DNA of 64,000 nucleotides from JAFAXD01 sp963833605 (GCA_963833605.1 CAWHYZ010000017.1:248001-312000); one strand, 5' to 3'; shown: positions 1-9,153, counted from the first letter of the stretch. The notes: a model not told the origin generated them from the letters alone. A program made the numbers and translations.

Positions 1-473
1 ATCTCGCGCGGGATATGTTCGACATAGCAGGCAGTGACCCGCACGAGGTCATCCTCGAATACGCGGCCTGGCTTGCATTCGCGGACATCGGGTTGGAGAA
101 CGTTGAAGTTCTTCTGACGCTGTGGATATTGCGACCGCGCCTCGATATCCTTCGCGAAAGCACCGCCAGCGAACAAATGCTCGACAAATTTGTTGGTTTC
201 CGGCGGTCCGATGACGACTGGAACATTGCGCCGGTCGAAAATCCACGTCGTCAACAAGAAATACGGAAAGTCGGCGATGTGATCGAAGTGGAGGTGCGAC
301 AGAAATACGGTATCTATGCCGACCGGATCGACGCCGGCCCGCATGAGCTGATGCGTGGCGCCGTGACCGCAATCGAACAGGTAATTGCGATCGCGCACCG
401 CTATCACGATGGAGGAATGATTGCGGTTCGGATCGCAGAGCGCCGCACCGGTTCCCAACATGATGATTCGCAC
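1..473 (-). CDS. MBL-fold metal-dependent hydrolase (partial)
   Basis: The reading frame starts at a GTG at 473 with GGAG a few bases upstream and is open to the window edge, so the C-terminus is missing (about 157 codons seen). The start of the protein has the beta-strand and LGTGAA loop of ribonuclease Z-like enzymes, and residues 60-65 read HLHFDH, the zinc-binding signature of the metallo-beta-lactamase fold. It is likely a cytoplasmic hydrolase of a small ester, lactone or phosphodiester. It is the most downstream visible member of a minus-strand run with a VOC protein, an FAD oxidoreductase and a dienelactone-hydrolase-like protein, which suggests a shared catabolic role. The substrate cannot be told from sequence. 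Confidence 0.8.
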   Translation of the reverse strand, partial: MRIIMLGTGAALCDPNRNHSSIVIAVRDRNYLFDCGHGATHQLMRAGVDPVGIDTVFLSHLHFDHIADFPYFLLTTWIFDRRNVPVVIGPPETNKFVEHLFAGGAFAKDIEARSQYPQRQKNFNVLQPDVRECKPGRVFEDDLVRVTACYVEHIPRE

Positions 474-536
474 CGTCAACTCCGTCGGTTTGTTGCCACG
501 CTCCGATTGCCTGCCGTCGTCCGGCGAGACGCCGGT

Positions 537-995
537 TCAAACCGGAGGCGGGTCTTGTTGCAGCTCGATCACGATGCCGTCGGGCCCCTGCGCGTAGACG
601 TTCTTGCCGCCTTTGCGCGGACCTGCCGCGACCACCTGCGGGCGACTGAAAACCCGATAGCCGGCGGCGGTGATCGCATCCGCCATCCGCTCGACATCGC
701 GAACCCGGAATGCGATGTGGGCATAGCCTGGATCGCAATGACGACGGTCGAAGGAACGGTCCGACTTGGGGCGAAGGTAGTGGATCAGCTCGATGGTGTG
801 CCCGCCGCCGGTCGCGAACGCGATCTCGAGCTCGGCGCCGGGCACGCCGATCATCCGCTCCACGGTCTCTCCAGCGTGCCGTGTCGTCGGGCTGATCGTG
901 AAGCCAAGGACATCTCGGAAAAACGCGCAAGCGCGCGCCAGGTCCGGCACCGTGAAGCCGGTATGGGTCACAGTCACGACGCTGTCGTCTGGCAT
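537..995 (-). CDS. VOC/glyoxalase-superfamily protein
   Basis: A 152-residue protein with the vicinal-oxygen-chelate layout: an N-terminal strand (TVTHTGFTVPDL), a helix with the F-F-R-D-V-L-G-F pattern typical of glyoxalase/extradiol folds, a central H-T-I-E-L metal-binding strand, a second half-module (AHIAFRVRDVERM) and a final IVIELQQ strand. Members bind a divalent metal and act as isomerases, dioxygenases or lyases. The first codons overlap the end of the upstream FAD oxidoreductase gene by 22 bases, so the two are probably co-translated. The exact reaction is unknown. Confidence 0.85.
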   Translation of the reverse strand: MPDDSVVTVTHTGFTVPDLARACAFFRDVLGFTISPTTRHAGETVERMIGVPGAELEIAFATGGGHTIELIHYLRPKSDRSFDRRHCDPGYAHIAFRVRDVERMADAITAAGYRVFSRPQVVAAGPRKGGKNVYAQGPDGIVIELQQDPPPV

Positions 996-2113
996 AGATC
1001 CTCCTTGGCGTTGGTCGCGGCCGTTGCGACGTGATCCGCAATGGCAAGACAGCCTGTCAGACCGGGGCTGTCGAACCCGAGCAGATGAAAGAGCCCGGGA
1101 ACCCCATGGTCGACCGGGCCCAGAATGACCCAGTCGGGCGGCTGACCTGGTGCCGCATGCACTTGCGGGCGCATGCCGGCATAGCCGGGCCGAAGCGTAT
1201 CGATGTCGGCGTCGGGATAGTAACGGCGGACGGCGTCAATGCACAATTCGATGCGAGCCGGATCGACCGCATAGTCGATATTTTCTACCCGTTCCACGTC
1301 GGGCCCGAATTTGCCTTGCTGGCCCATGTCGATCGTAAAGGCACCGCCCGCCGTGAGGGTCGTGCCGAACGGCATGATCACGCGCGAGAACGGCAACGGA
1401 CCGGACAGGGCGAAGAAGTTGCCCTTGCTGTATGTGACGGTCGGTACCTGTCCCCCCGTATCGCGGCCCGAGCGCGCGATGGCATAGGCTCCGAGGCCCG
1501 CAGCATTGACGAACGTCCGACAGGAGAGCTCGTAAGGCTCGCCGGCTTTATCGATCGTGCGAACCACGATGGCGGGTGCACGGACCTCATATCCAACGAC
1601 CCTGGTCTCGTAAGCGACCGCCGCGCCGGCGCTTTCGGCATCGCCGAGCAAAGCCGACATCAGCGCGTGCGCGTCGATGATCCCGGTGGAAGGTGAGTGG
1701 GCCGCGAACGCGCAAGTGAGCCGCGGCTCGATCCGCCGTGCGTCGCGGCCATCCAGCCATTCCAGGTCGGTGACGCCGTGCTGCCCAGCCTGGTCCACGA
1801 GAGCGCGCAGGATCCGGGTCTCATCGTCATTCGTCGCGATCAGCAGCTTGCCGATCCGGCGATGCGGAATGCCGCGTTGCAGGCTGTAGTCGTAGAGCAG
1901 ATCGCGTCCCTTACGGCAGAGACGCGCCTTCAGACTGCCCGGCGGGTGTAGAAATCCGGCGTGAATGACCTCGTTGTTGCGAGAGCTGGTCTCGCTCCCG
2001 AACACCCTGTTCGCTTCGAGAAGCACGACGTCGCGATCCCGCAGCGCCAGCGCGCGCGCGATGGCGAGGCCGATGACGCCCGCTCCGGCAACGATGCACT
2101 CAACGTCCTGCAT
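974..2113 (-). CDS. FAD-dependent oxidoreductase, L-2-hydroxyglutarate oxidase (LhgO)-like
   Basis: A 379-residue DAO-superfamily flavoprotein. The dinucleotide-binding GAGVIG motif is at residues 10-15, followed by an acidic residue ending strand 2 (LLEAN). The segment SRNNEVIHAGF resembles the SRNSEVIHAGIYY region of the LhgO / FAD-dependent 2-hydroxyacid oxidase group. The C-terminus has the expected AGMRPQ and FHLLGFDSPGLT substrate/FAD-cap motifs. It probably oxidises a small 2-hydroxy acid or amine. It overlaps the VOC gene by 22 bases and lies 3 bases after the dienelactone-hydrolase-like gene, so these are one transcription unit. Substrate not determinable. Confidence 0.85.
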   Translation of the reverse strand: MQDVECIVAGAGVIGLAIARALALRDRDVVLLEANRVFGSETSSRNNEVIHAGFLHPPGSLKARLCRKGRDLLYDYSLQRGIPHRRIGKLLIATNDDETRILRALVDQAGQHGVTDLEWLDGRDARRIEPRLTCAFAAHSPSTGIIDAHALMSALLGDAESAGAAVAYETRVVGYEVRAPAIVVRTIDKAGEPYELSCRTFVNAAGLGAYAIARSGRDTGGQVPTVTYSKGNFFALSGPLPFSRVIMPFGTTLTAGGAFTIDMGQQGKFGPDVERVENIDYAVDPARIELCIDAVRRYYPDADIDTLRPGYAGMRPQVHAAPGQPPDWVILGPVDHGVPGLFHLLGFDSPGLTGCLAIADHVATAATNAKEDLCQTTAS

Positions 2114-2116
2114 GAG

Positions 2117-2833
2117 CTACGCAGCCGAGCCGAGATGAGCCCGCAAAAACGCTAGCGAGCGCCGTTCAGCCAACGCGGCGTCTGCCGGCCGGTGGCTCGG
2201 CCCAGGCAGGTGGGCAAAGGCGTGGCCTGCCTCGTCATAGACATGGATGGTGACGAGCGGATTGGGCTGCAGGGTCTGCAGAATCTGCCTGCGCGCATCG
2301 TCGCTCGACAGCTGGTCGCGCCCGGCGACGTGCAGCATCAAGGGCTTCTTGATCTGTGCGGCTTCAGCCAGGAAGGCTTCAATATTGACGCCGTAATAGC
2401 CGACGCTGCAGTCCGCGTCGGTCCGCGTTGCCGCCAGGTACGCCATGCGGCCGCCCAGGCAATACCCGAGCACGCCGGCCTTGCCCGAGCAGCGGGGGTG
2501 GGCCCGCGCCGACGCGAGCGTGGCGATCAGATCGACGACGCCCGTGCCGTTGTTGAAGCCCGCATTCAGGGCGAGCGCCCGTTTCTGCTCTTCGGGATCC
2601 GGCTTGGCCGGGTCGTTGAGCAATTGGACGTTGGGCTGCTGCCGCCAGAACAGATCCGGCACCAGCGTCAGAAATCCCCGTGACGCGAAGTCGTCGGCGA
2701 TCGCCCGCATCACTCGATTGACGCCGCAGATGTATTGAACGAGCACCAGCCCGGGCGCGCGGGCGGCTGCCGGTTCGGCCAGGTAGGCCGAGAAACGGCC
2801 ATCGGTTCCGGTGATCGTCACATCCTGTGCCAT
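2117..2833 (-). CDS. Dienelactone hydrolase family protein
   Basis: An alpha/beta-hydrolase of the dienelactone hydrolase family. Numbering from the GTG at 2836, the nucleophile is C126 in GYCLGG, the acid D174 in AGRDQ and the base H205 in DEAGHAF. In classical dienelactone hydrolase a glutamate in the VQEIFGVN-type loop (E36) primes the cysteine; here that loop reads VQYICGVN, so the glutamate is a tyrosine. Activity on dienelactone is therefore doubtful and another ester or thioester may be the substrate. First gene of the minus-strand unit, divergent from the ABC importer across an operator-bearing spacer. A GTG three bases upstream of the ATG is also possible as start. Confidence 0.85.
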   Translation of the reverse strand: MAQDVTITGTDGRFSAYLAEPAAARAPGLVLVQYICGVNRVMRAIADDFASRGFLTLVPDLFWRQQPNVQLLNDPAKPDPEEQKRALALNAGFNNGTGVVDLIATLASARAHPRCSGKAGVLGYCLGGRMAYLAATRTDADCSVGYYGVNIEAFLAEAAQIKKPLMLHVAGRDQLSSDDARRQILQTLQPNPLVTIHVYDEAGHAFAHLPGPSHRPADAALAERRSLAFLRAHLGSAA

Positions 2834-2993
2834 CACGACCTCGATCCGGTGCTCAACAGCGCGAACTCAGGCGTCGCAATCCCCGGGTTGGGCTCCGGTC
2901 CGGAGCCGCAGGGCCATTCGGAGAAACCGAGCCGATTGACAATGACGCGTGCATGCTGCGCAGATGTTGGCCATGCCAAAACTGAAATCGATT

Positions 2994-3009
2994 ATGTGCT
3001 TTTGCACAT
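2994..3009. promoter_or_regulatory. Inverted-repeat operator, copy 1 (divergent spacer)
   Basis: Perfect inverted repeat ATGTGC-TTTT-GCACAT. Read on the minus strand it is followed by a CATAAT -10-like hexamer pointing to the dienelactone-hydrolase-like gene. A near copy lies about 80 bases away in the promoter of the opposite operon. It is probably bound by a regulator encoded elsewhere. Confidence 0.55.
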
Positions 3010-3065
3010 GATAGAGTCGCCCATGCGGATGGTCAATCGACGGCGCGGACCGGGTGGATCGCTGC

Positions 3066-3094
3066 TTGGCAGATATGTGCAAAAGTCATATAAT
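3066..3094 (+). promoter_or_regulatory. Sigma70-like promoter with operator copy 2 in its spacer
   Basis: TTGGCA (3066-3071), a 17-base spacer and a perfect TATAAT (3089-3094), about 125 bases before the ABC substrate-binding gene. The spacer contains ATGTGCAAAAGTCATAT (3075-3091), a slightly degenerate copy of the inverted repeat at 2994-3009 in the opposite orientation. A repressor bound here would block RNA polymerase directly. Confidence 0.6.
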
Positions 3095-3219
3095 TTGACT
3101 GGCGTGACAGACGTGCGCGCGGATCACTCTGCACGGCGCGAAAGACAGATGCTGGGTCTCACACCGGTTCCGACGGGCGCCGAGCAACGGCACCCGCGGG
3201 ACCCGCAAGGGGAAATGCA

Positions 3220-4284
3220 ATGCGGATAGCGACAGCGTTGATCCTGCTGATGCTCGGCACCGGTTCGGCTTTCGCCGAGACGATCACGATCGGCCACATG
3301 CCGGTCATCAATCAAAGCGAAGTGGTCGCCGAGGAACTGGGGTTTTACAAAAAATACGGCCTCGATGTGCAGCTGAAACTGTTCCAGACCGGCCCTGCCG
3401 CCCTGCAGGGCTTGTTGTCCGGCGATTTGCAGATGGTCGAAGCGGGTGGCGCGCCGATGCTCAATCTGGCGGCGCAGAATCTGCCGCTGTATTTCCTGGC
3501 ATCCGGCGGCATCAATTCGCCCCAGAACCCGGCCGGCGCCATCATGGTGCGTAACGACGAGAAGTCGATCAAATCGTTTGCGGACCTCAAGGGCAAGAAA
3601 CTCGGCCAGCTCGGCAAGAGTACCATCACGTATTTCTGGCTGTTCAATGCCACCGCGCGCTACAACATGCAGCGCAACGACTTCCAGGAAATCTTCGTTC
3701 CGTTTCCGCAGATGGGGGGCCTGCTTGCCAGCGGTCAGGTCGACGCGGTCTATGCGTGGCCGCCGTTCGATACCCTGATATCCGAAGCTGGGCAGGGCCG
3801 CATCCTCATCGACGATACCGAGTTCAACCCCTACGCGGTGATCAATGCCATGATCGTGCGAAGGGACTGGGCCGACAAAAATCCCGAAACAGTTCGCAAC
3901 CTGATCAAGGCGTCGATCGAAGCCGGCCGCTGGATCGATGATCATCCGGATCAAGCTCGCGAAATCATCGGCAAGAAGCTGAAGCTTCCGGACGCCGTCT
4001 ACCGGAAGATGCGAATGTTTCATTTCCCGCGCAACGGCTACCAGCTCATGCCGAGCATTTGGGACTCCTATTACCTCATGATCAAAGCCGGCGAGCTGCA
4101 GCCGTTTGCCGACCCCAAGGCGGTCTTTCAGAAATACTGGATCGAGCCGGCGCAGAAATTCATCACGCCGGCGCTCGCCGAACTCGGGGGGCAGAAGGAT
4201 GCCGTCATCGAGAATGTACTCAAGATCAAGCTCCCGAACCTGTCCGGCGACTTGTCGCAATATCTCGCACCCTGGGAGCGCTAG
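3220..4284 (+). CDS. ABC transporter substrate-binding protein (taurine/nitrate/sulfonate type)
   Basis: A 354-residue periplasmic receptor with a clear Sec signal peptide (residues 1-19, ending GSAFA). The mature protein starts ETITIGHMPV and contains the NMT1/SsuA-type pattern of two lobes: an AEELGFYKKYGLDV segment early on and an ASGQVDAVYAWPPF segment in the second lobe. It delivers an anionic or aromatic small molecule to the ATPase and permease encoded just downstream. Expression is probably driven by the promoter at 3066-3094. The neighbouring catabolic genes suggest the ligand is a carbon source, but the sequence does not name it. Confidence 0.9.
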   Translation: MRIATALILLMLGTGSAFAETITIGHMPVINQSEVVAEELGFYKKYGLDVQLKLFQTGPAALQGLLSGDLQMVEAGGAPMLNLAAQNLPLYFLASGGINSPQNPAGAIMVRNDEKSIKSFADLKGKKLGQLGKSTITYFWLFNATARYNMQRNDFQEIFVPFPQMGGLLASGQVDAVYAWPPFDTLISEAGQGRILIDDTEFNPYAVINAMIVRRDWADKNPETVRNLIKASIEAGRWIDDHPDQAREIIGKKLKLPDAVYRKMRMFHFPRNGYQLMPSIWDSYYLMIKAGELQPFADPKAVFQKYWIEPAQKFITPALAELGGQKDAVIENVLKIKLPNLSGDLSQYLAPWER

Positions 4285-4341
4285 CGCGCGATCAGCAAGA
4301 GTGAACACCGCTTTTACGCCCGATCGTGCAAAAATCGTGAT

Positions 4342-5199
4342 TTGGCACGAGATCTAACGGCGAGCCGCGCACACTCGCCGGATCGTGCGCCAGCCGCGAA
4401 CGTCGAAAGGGGCATCCCGTTGCGGGTCGAGGCACAAAATCTCGGAAAGCAATTCCGACTGGGGCAGAAGCAATTGGCTGTCCTGCAGGATGTCAATATC
4501 GTCATTGGGGACGGAAAGTTCGTCTGCCTGCTGGGGCCGAGCGGCTGCGGCAAGAGCACGTTTCTGCGCTGCGTGGCTGGGCTTGAACAGCCGACCAGCG
4601 GCCGGATTCTTCTGGACGGCGTACCGGTTCGCGGCCCCGGCCCCGATCGCAGCATGGTCTTTCAGGACTACGCTTTGTTTCCCTGGTACACCGTCGCGCA
4701 AAATATCCTGTTCGGGCTACGCCTCCGGCACAACCGGCATTTGGGCGCGCGCGACCGCCCGACGGTCCTGCGCGAACTGGTCGCGCTGGTCGGACTCGAG
4801 GGCTTCGAGTACGCCTACCCGCATCAGATCTCCGGCGGGATGCGGCAACGCGTGGGGCTCGCGCGCGCGCTCGCGGTCGAGCCTGGGGCGTTGCTCATGG
4901 ACGAACCATTCGCTGCGATCGATGCGATTACCCGAGAAGATCTGCAGCAGCAGATGGTTGACGTGTGGTCGAAGACCAAGAAAACGATCCTGTTCGTGAC
5001 TCACAGCGTCGCCGAGGCGGCCTTTCTTGGCGACGAGGTGCATGTGTTCGGGTCGCGTCCTGCCTCGATCCGGGAGTCCGTCACCATCGATCTTCCACGG
5101 CCGCGCGACCCAACCTCCCCGGATCTTGCTGCGATCGCGGCGCGTCTGCGGCGTGCCATTGACGCCGGCATTCGGGCCATCCCTGAATCCGCCACATGA
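4342..5199 (+). CDS. ABC transporter ATP-binding protein (SsuB/TauB type)
   Basis: ATPase of the importer. Walker A GPSGCGKST at residues 65-73, Q-loop in VFQDYALFPW, signature SGGMRQRVG, Walker B ALLMDEP and switch histidine in FVTHS are all present, so it should be active. The listed start is a TTG at 4342. The first 26 residues are not conserved-looking, and a TTG at 4420 preceded by AAGGGG would give a start right at the conserved domain. The stop overlaps the permease start by 4 bases (ATGA), indicating translational coupling. Confidence 0.9.
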   Translation: MARDLTASRAHSPDRAPAANVERGIPLRVEAQNLGKQFRLGQKQLAVLQDVNIVIGDGKFVCLLGPSGCGKSTFLRCVAGLEQPTSGRILLDGVPVRGPGPDRSMVFQDYALFPWYTVAQNILFGLRLRHNRHLGARDRPTVLRELVALVGLEGFEYAYPHQISGGMRQRVGLARALAVEPGALLMDEPFAAIDAITREDLQQQMVDVWSKTKKTILFVTHSVAEAAFLGDEVHVFGSRPASIRESVTIDLPRPRDPTSPDLAAIAARLRRAIDAGIRAIPESAT

Positions 5200-5954
5200 C
5201 CTCAACCGCACGGCGACTGGCTTCGGTCGTGATCCTGCTCGTCATTTGGGAAGCCGCGGTTCGCTGGCAGATCACGCCCAGCTTCGTGTTGGCGGCGCCG
5301 AGCGCGATCATTTCCGAAATCGTGCGACTGACCGCGAACGGCGAGTTGCCCAAGCACATTCAGTCGAGCATGACGCGGATGCTGAGCGGATATGCGCTCG
5401 CCCTGATCGTCGGTGTGCTCCTGGGTGCATTCATGGGCTGGTTCCGCTGGCTCGACGATGTGATCGATCCGATCGTCGAGCTGCTGCGGCCGGTGTCGCC
5501 GCTCGCGATCCTGCCGCTGACCATTCTCTGGCTCGGTATTGGCGAGGCATCGAAGGTCTTCGTCATCGCCTATGGCTGCCTGTTTCCGATCCTACTCAAT
5601 ACCTATGCGGGTGTTCGCGGCGTGCCGAAGTCGACCGTCGAGGCGGCGCGAACGCTGGGGGCCGATACCGACGAGACACTACGACGCGTTGTGTTCTATC
5701 ACAGCTTGCCGCTGATCATGACCGGAGCGCGAATCAGTTTTGCCGTCGGCATGATCGTCATCATCGCGGCCGAAATGGTGGCGGCCGACAGCGGGCTCGG
5801 CTTCATGATCCTGACGGCGCAACAGACATTTCGCACCACCGAGCTTTACGCCGGGATCACCACCATCGCTGCGATCGGCTTCATCGGTGATCGGGCCATC
5901 CGGATCCTGAGAGCACGGCTGTGCCCGTGGTATGTTGAAATGGAGCAGTCCTGA
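5196..5954 (+). CDS. ABC transporter permease (SsuC/TauC type)
   Basis: A 252-residue inner-membrane permease with about six hydrophobic segments. The cytoplasmic EAA loop (EAARTLGADTDETLRRV) that docks to the ATPase lies at about residues 148-164. It starts within the stop of the ATPase gene. Together the three genes form a complete nitrate/sulfonate/taurine-family importer of unknown substrate. Confidence 0.9.
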   Translation: MTSTARRLASVVILLVIWEAAVRWQITPSFVLAAPSAIISEIVRLTANGELPKHIQSSMTRMLSGYALALIVGVLLGAFMGWFRWLDDVIDPIVELLRPVSPLAILPLTILWLGIGEASKVFVIAYGCLFPILLNTYAGVRGVPKSTVEAARTLGADTDETLRRVVFYHSLPLIMTGARISFAVGMIVIIAAEMVAADSGLGFMILTAQQTFRTTELYAGITTIAAIGFIGDRAIRILRARLCPWYVEMEQS

Positions 5955-6052
5955 GCCGCATCGGGAACAGGCGCCGAGGACGCCCGGTCATTGGCCAAAA
6001 GCGATCGACGGCAGCACCGATCGCCTATTTGGGAGGTTGCCGCACTTCTAGA

Positions 6053-7660
6053 TCACTCCGCAGCAATCGCAGCCGATTTGCGTGGCCAGGACGGGCTAGG
6101 GACTGGTTGCCACCATTTCTGGATGCCAAGATCTTGAGCGATCACATTTGCAGCGTTGTAGCCAGGACTGCCCGACACAGCTCCGCCCGAGTGACTGCTT
6201 GCGCCGCACAGGTACAAGCCTTTCATCGGGGTGCTGTAGCCCCCTAGGTCCGGGGTGGGACGATTGCCCCCGAGCTGCTGCGGCATATAGGCGCCGACGT
6301 GATGACTTCCCCTGACCATGTTGATGCACGACCGCTCGATATCCAACGGCGAAAAAACCGCGCTCGCGATGACATTGTTCTCGGACAGATTTGGAGCAAA
6401 CTCGCGCCATTGCGAAAGTAGTTCGTTTCTAATTTCGTCTTTGCGTCTGTCCCAATTCGCGGCATCGCCGTCCAACTCATAGGGTGCCCAAGGCCACCAA
6501 AACGCGACGTGCTTGCCTTTCGGAGCAAGCGTGTGGTCAAATCTTGAAGAGCATGTGCCGTTTCCAGCAAACTTGGTCGGTCGTCGCTTCTGATGTATTT
6601 CATCGAAGCAAACATCAAGTTCTTTGGTTGTATCTACGCCAAAAATCATATTCCAGGCGCGCCCTACATCCGGGTCGAATATTTCCGCCGCATAGCGGGG
6701 CGCCTCATGCAAAGCCAGGTGCAAAGTCACAAGGCTGTGCGAGCACCATTTGAAATTTCTGATGCCCTCGACCACGGTCGCGGGAAAATTTTCTTCGCCG
6801 GCAATTCTGATCGTTTGAGGTGCGTCGACGGCGCTGGCCACGAAATGCCTTGCGGTGAGCGTATCGCCATTCTGCAGGCGGACACCGGTCACACCCTTTG
6901 AATCCGAGGTGATGGCGCTGACGTGAGCGCCTCGAACGAGGGACGCGCCGTGATCTTCGAGCAGCCGCTCCAAGGCGAGCGCAACAGACACAGCGCCCCC
7001 GACCGGCAGCCCGAGCTTTGTCAGCCGGCTCAGGAGGCGAGGAAAAAATGAGCCGACACCCGGAACATTCTCGATGGCGATTGCATGGAGAATGCAGTTG
7101 AAGAACATCCGGACATGTTCGCTCTCGAAATTTCGCTCAACCGCCTGGTGCAGGGTCAACGGCATGTAGGAAAACAGTTCATCGCAATGCGGGCCAGTGA
7201 GCCGCTTCGCCAACTCGGCCGGCGGCAGCGGGACCGAATACATGAATTCGGTCATCAGCGGTCCCATCTCCGTTGCGAAACGCTGATAGAGGTCACGATA
7301 GCGCTTGGAGTTGGCCAAGGAAAACCGCGCTATTGCTTTCGCGGTACTGTCCACGCTGCGGTGAATTGTAAGGGCTTTGCCATCGCGGAATACCATGGCG
7401 TGTTGCACTTCCGGATAGATGTAACTCAAACCGTACTGATGAAGTTGCAGATCGCTCGGGACTGGTCCCTCGGCAAAGAAATGATAGGAGGAATGCGAGT
7501 TGTGTCTAAACCCGGGGGCCACGAATTCGCTGGTGGTGCAGCCACCGCCCATGGCCTCGTTGCGTTCTACAACCGCGACTTTCAGACCGGCCTTTGCAAG
7601 ATATGCGGCGCAGATTAACCCGTTGTGGCCACCGCCAACGACGATCCCGTCATACTCCAT
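6053..7660 (-). CDS. NAD(P)/FAD-dependent oxidoreductase, phytoene desaturase/PYROXD2-like
   Basis: About 535 residues from the ATG at 7660, which has GGGAGGG upstream; a longer reading to 7687 adds nine residues without a good ribosome site. The N-terminus MEYDGIVVGGGHNGL is the Rossmann FAD-binding motif of the crtI-like family, followed by VVERNEAMGGGC. The C-terminus has the matching second FAD signature (LYLCGASSHSGGAVSG). Bacterial PYROXD2-like proteins are uncharacterised amine oxidase/desaturase relatives. It is convergent with the ABC importer and shares its strand with the solute receptor at 7.8-9.0 kb. Confidence 0.85.
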   Translation of the reverse strand: MEYDGIVVGGGHNGLICAAYLAKAGLKVAVVERNEAMGGGCTTSEFVAPGFRHNSHSSYHFFAEGPVPSDLQLHQYGLSYIYPEVQHAMVFRDGKALTIHRSVDSTAKAIARFSLANSKRYRDLYQRFATEMGPLMTEFMYSVPLPPAELAKRLTGPHCDELFSYMPLTLHQAVERNFESEHVRMFFNCILHAIAIENVPGVGSFFPRLLSRLTKLGLPVGGAVSVALALERLLEDHGASLVRGAHVSAITSDSKGVTGVRLQNGDTLTARHFVASAVDAPQTIRIAGEENFPATVVEGIRNFKWCSHSLVTLHLALHEAPRYAAEIFDPDVGRAWNMIFGVDTTKELDVCFDEIHQKRRPTKFAGNGTCSSRFDHTLAPKGKHVAFWWPWAPYELDGDAANWDRRKDEIRNELLSQWREFAPNLSENNVIASAVFSPLDIERSCINMVRGSHHVGAYMPQQLGGNRPTPDLGGYSTPMKGLYLCGASSHSGGAVSGSPGYNAANVIAQDLGIQKWWQPVPSPSWPRKSAAIAAE

Positions 7661-7815
7661 GGCTGCCCTCCCTGCCCAAGCGCACATCGACCTGATGCGG
7701 TCTTACAAAAACTCGGCCGCGCCCACTGGACGTGTCAAGTCATAGCCACGCGCGATATTGGCGCGAACTATGCGGATCTCCGGCGGGAGCGGCCTCACGC
7801 GACCCAGCGTGGTGC

Positions 7816-9027
7816 TCAAAACAGCGGTTGGATCGCCTGGTTCGCTTTCGGCCACACGGTCCGAATTTCTCCCTTGATCCATTCAGCCAGCACGCCGGTG
7901 CCGTATTCGTTAAGGCCGTTGCTGCCGAATTTTATCTTCGTGGCTGGTAATGGTAGGTTGGTGAATTCCGTTGTCGCCAGGACATCGCGCAGCTTGGCCG
8001 GATCGCGGCTGCCCGCCTTTTCCAAGGTTTGCCCGATGATCCGCCCCATCGCAAAACCGCCGCCGAGCATCTCGTTGGCGGGCGGATAAGGCTGATTGGG
8101 TTGCGCCGCCTTGTAGGCTGCAACGAATTCCTTGTTTCCGGGAACGTCGATATCCCAATTCCAGATCATCGGCGCAAAGAACCGGTCTGACGCATCCCCC
8201 AGACCCTTCCCAATGGAATCGTAGCCCGCAGGACCCGCGCCAAAGATCGGTGCAGTGACGCCAACGCCGCGCAACGCTTTGATGATCAGGATGATGTCGT
8301 TGGTGAAGCCGCCGAGGAAGATGAGATCGGGCTTGTAGCGCAGCACCGGCGCAACCGCGACCGACGGGTCCGAGAGGCCCATCTGGAACGACTGTGAGAA
8401 CGGCACGTCGAGATTGAGCGTCTTGGCATGCTCGGGGAGTTGTTTTTGCACCACGAGGCCGACGGCGTCGTTGCTCATGAAGATCAGCGCCGACTTAGGC
8501 GGGCTGCCCTTGTGGGCCTTCCACAGATCGTATGCGCTGGTCATCGACCAATTCCATATTCCGCCACCCTGAGGCGTGATCTTGAACGTGTACTTGTAGC
8601 CGCGGGTGACAATCCCGTCGGCATAGGAATTGGTGATGAGCGGAATCCCGGATTTCTCAGTCTCGACCTGCAAGGCGAGCGTCATTGCGCTCGCGGTGGC
8701 GCCGAGCAGCACGGTTGCCTTATCCTGATCGATCATCCGGCGCGCGACGCTCGCGGCCTGCGTCGGATTTTCCGACGTCGTGTCGGCGACGACCAGCTTG
8801 AGTTTGGCACCGCCTAACGACTTGATGCCGCCCTCGCGATTGATCTGGTCGATCGCGATCTGCAGGGCCCACACCGTGCGCTGACCGCCCTCGCCGATTC
8901 CGCCAGTGAGCGAATTCGGCGCGCCAATCACGATTTCCGGTTCCTCGCTCCGCACAATTCCGGGCATCGCCACCGCGGCCGCGCTCGCAGTCAGTCCCTT
9001 CAATCCGGCTCGGCGTGTAATCCTCAT
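7816..9027 (-). CDS. ABC transporter substrate-binding protein, LivJ-like (Peripla_BP_6)
   Basis: A 403-residue receptor with a twin-arginine start (MRITRRAGLKG) and a hydrophobic stretch ending before SEEPEIVIG. The mature part follows the branched-chain amino acid/amide receptor pattern: IGAPNSLTGG start, ALQIAIDQIN helix, and GATASAMTLALQVETEK as the ligand-loop region. No permease or ATPase gene lies beside it, so it is an orphan receptor or its partners lie elsewhere. The fold allows amino acids, amides or aromatic acids as ligands. Confidence 0.88.
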   Translation of the reverse strand: MRITRRAGLKGLTASAAAVAMPGIVRSEEPEIVIGAPNSLTGGIGEGGQRTVWALQIAIDQINREGGIKSLGGAKLKLVVADTTSENPTQAASVARRMIDQDKATVLLGATASAMTLALQVETEKSGIPLITNSYADGIVTRGYKYTFKITPQGGGIWNWSMTSAYDLWKAHKGSPPKSALIFMSNDAVGLVVQKQLPEHAKTLNLDVPFSQSFQMGLSDPSVAVAPVLRYKPDLIFLGGFTNDIILIIKALRGVGVTAPIFGAGPAGYDSIGKGLGDASDRFFAPMIWNWDIDVPGNKEFVAAYKAAQPNQPYPPANEMLGGGFAMGRIIGQTLEKAGSRDPAKLRDVLATTEFTNLPLPATKIKFGSNGLNEYGTGVLAEWIKGEIRTVWPKANQAIQPLF

Positions 9028-9153
9028 GACGCTCTCTCCCGTTATTTTTCGGGGGGTATCGTAGCATGCCGCCAGGCGGCAACGATAGCGATGAGTACCC
9101 CAAACACACCCATGTTGCCGCGCTTCATCGTCGGGCCGGCAGGCGCTTGAGAT

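Larger units (their letters stand above)
2837..3219. other. Divergent intergenic region
   Basis: 383 bases between the divergent dienelactone-hydrolase-like and ABC importer genes. It holds the two operator copies and the promoter listed separately. I see no convincing small gene. Confidence 0.5.

Noticed and set aside
3124..4308. 394-codon open frame on the minus strand
   Set aside because: Antisense to the ABC substrate-binding gene, which has a signal peptide, good family motifs and a promoter; the antisense product has no family-like pattern.
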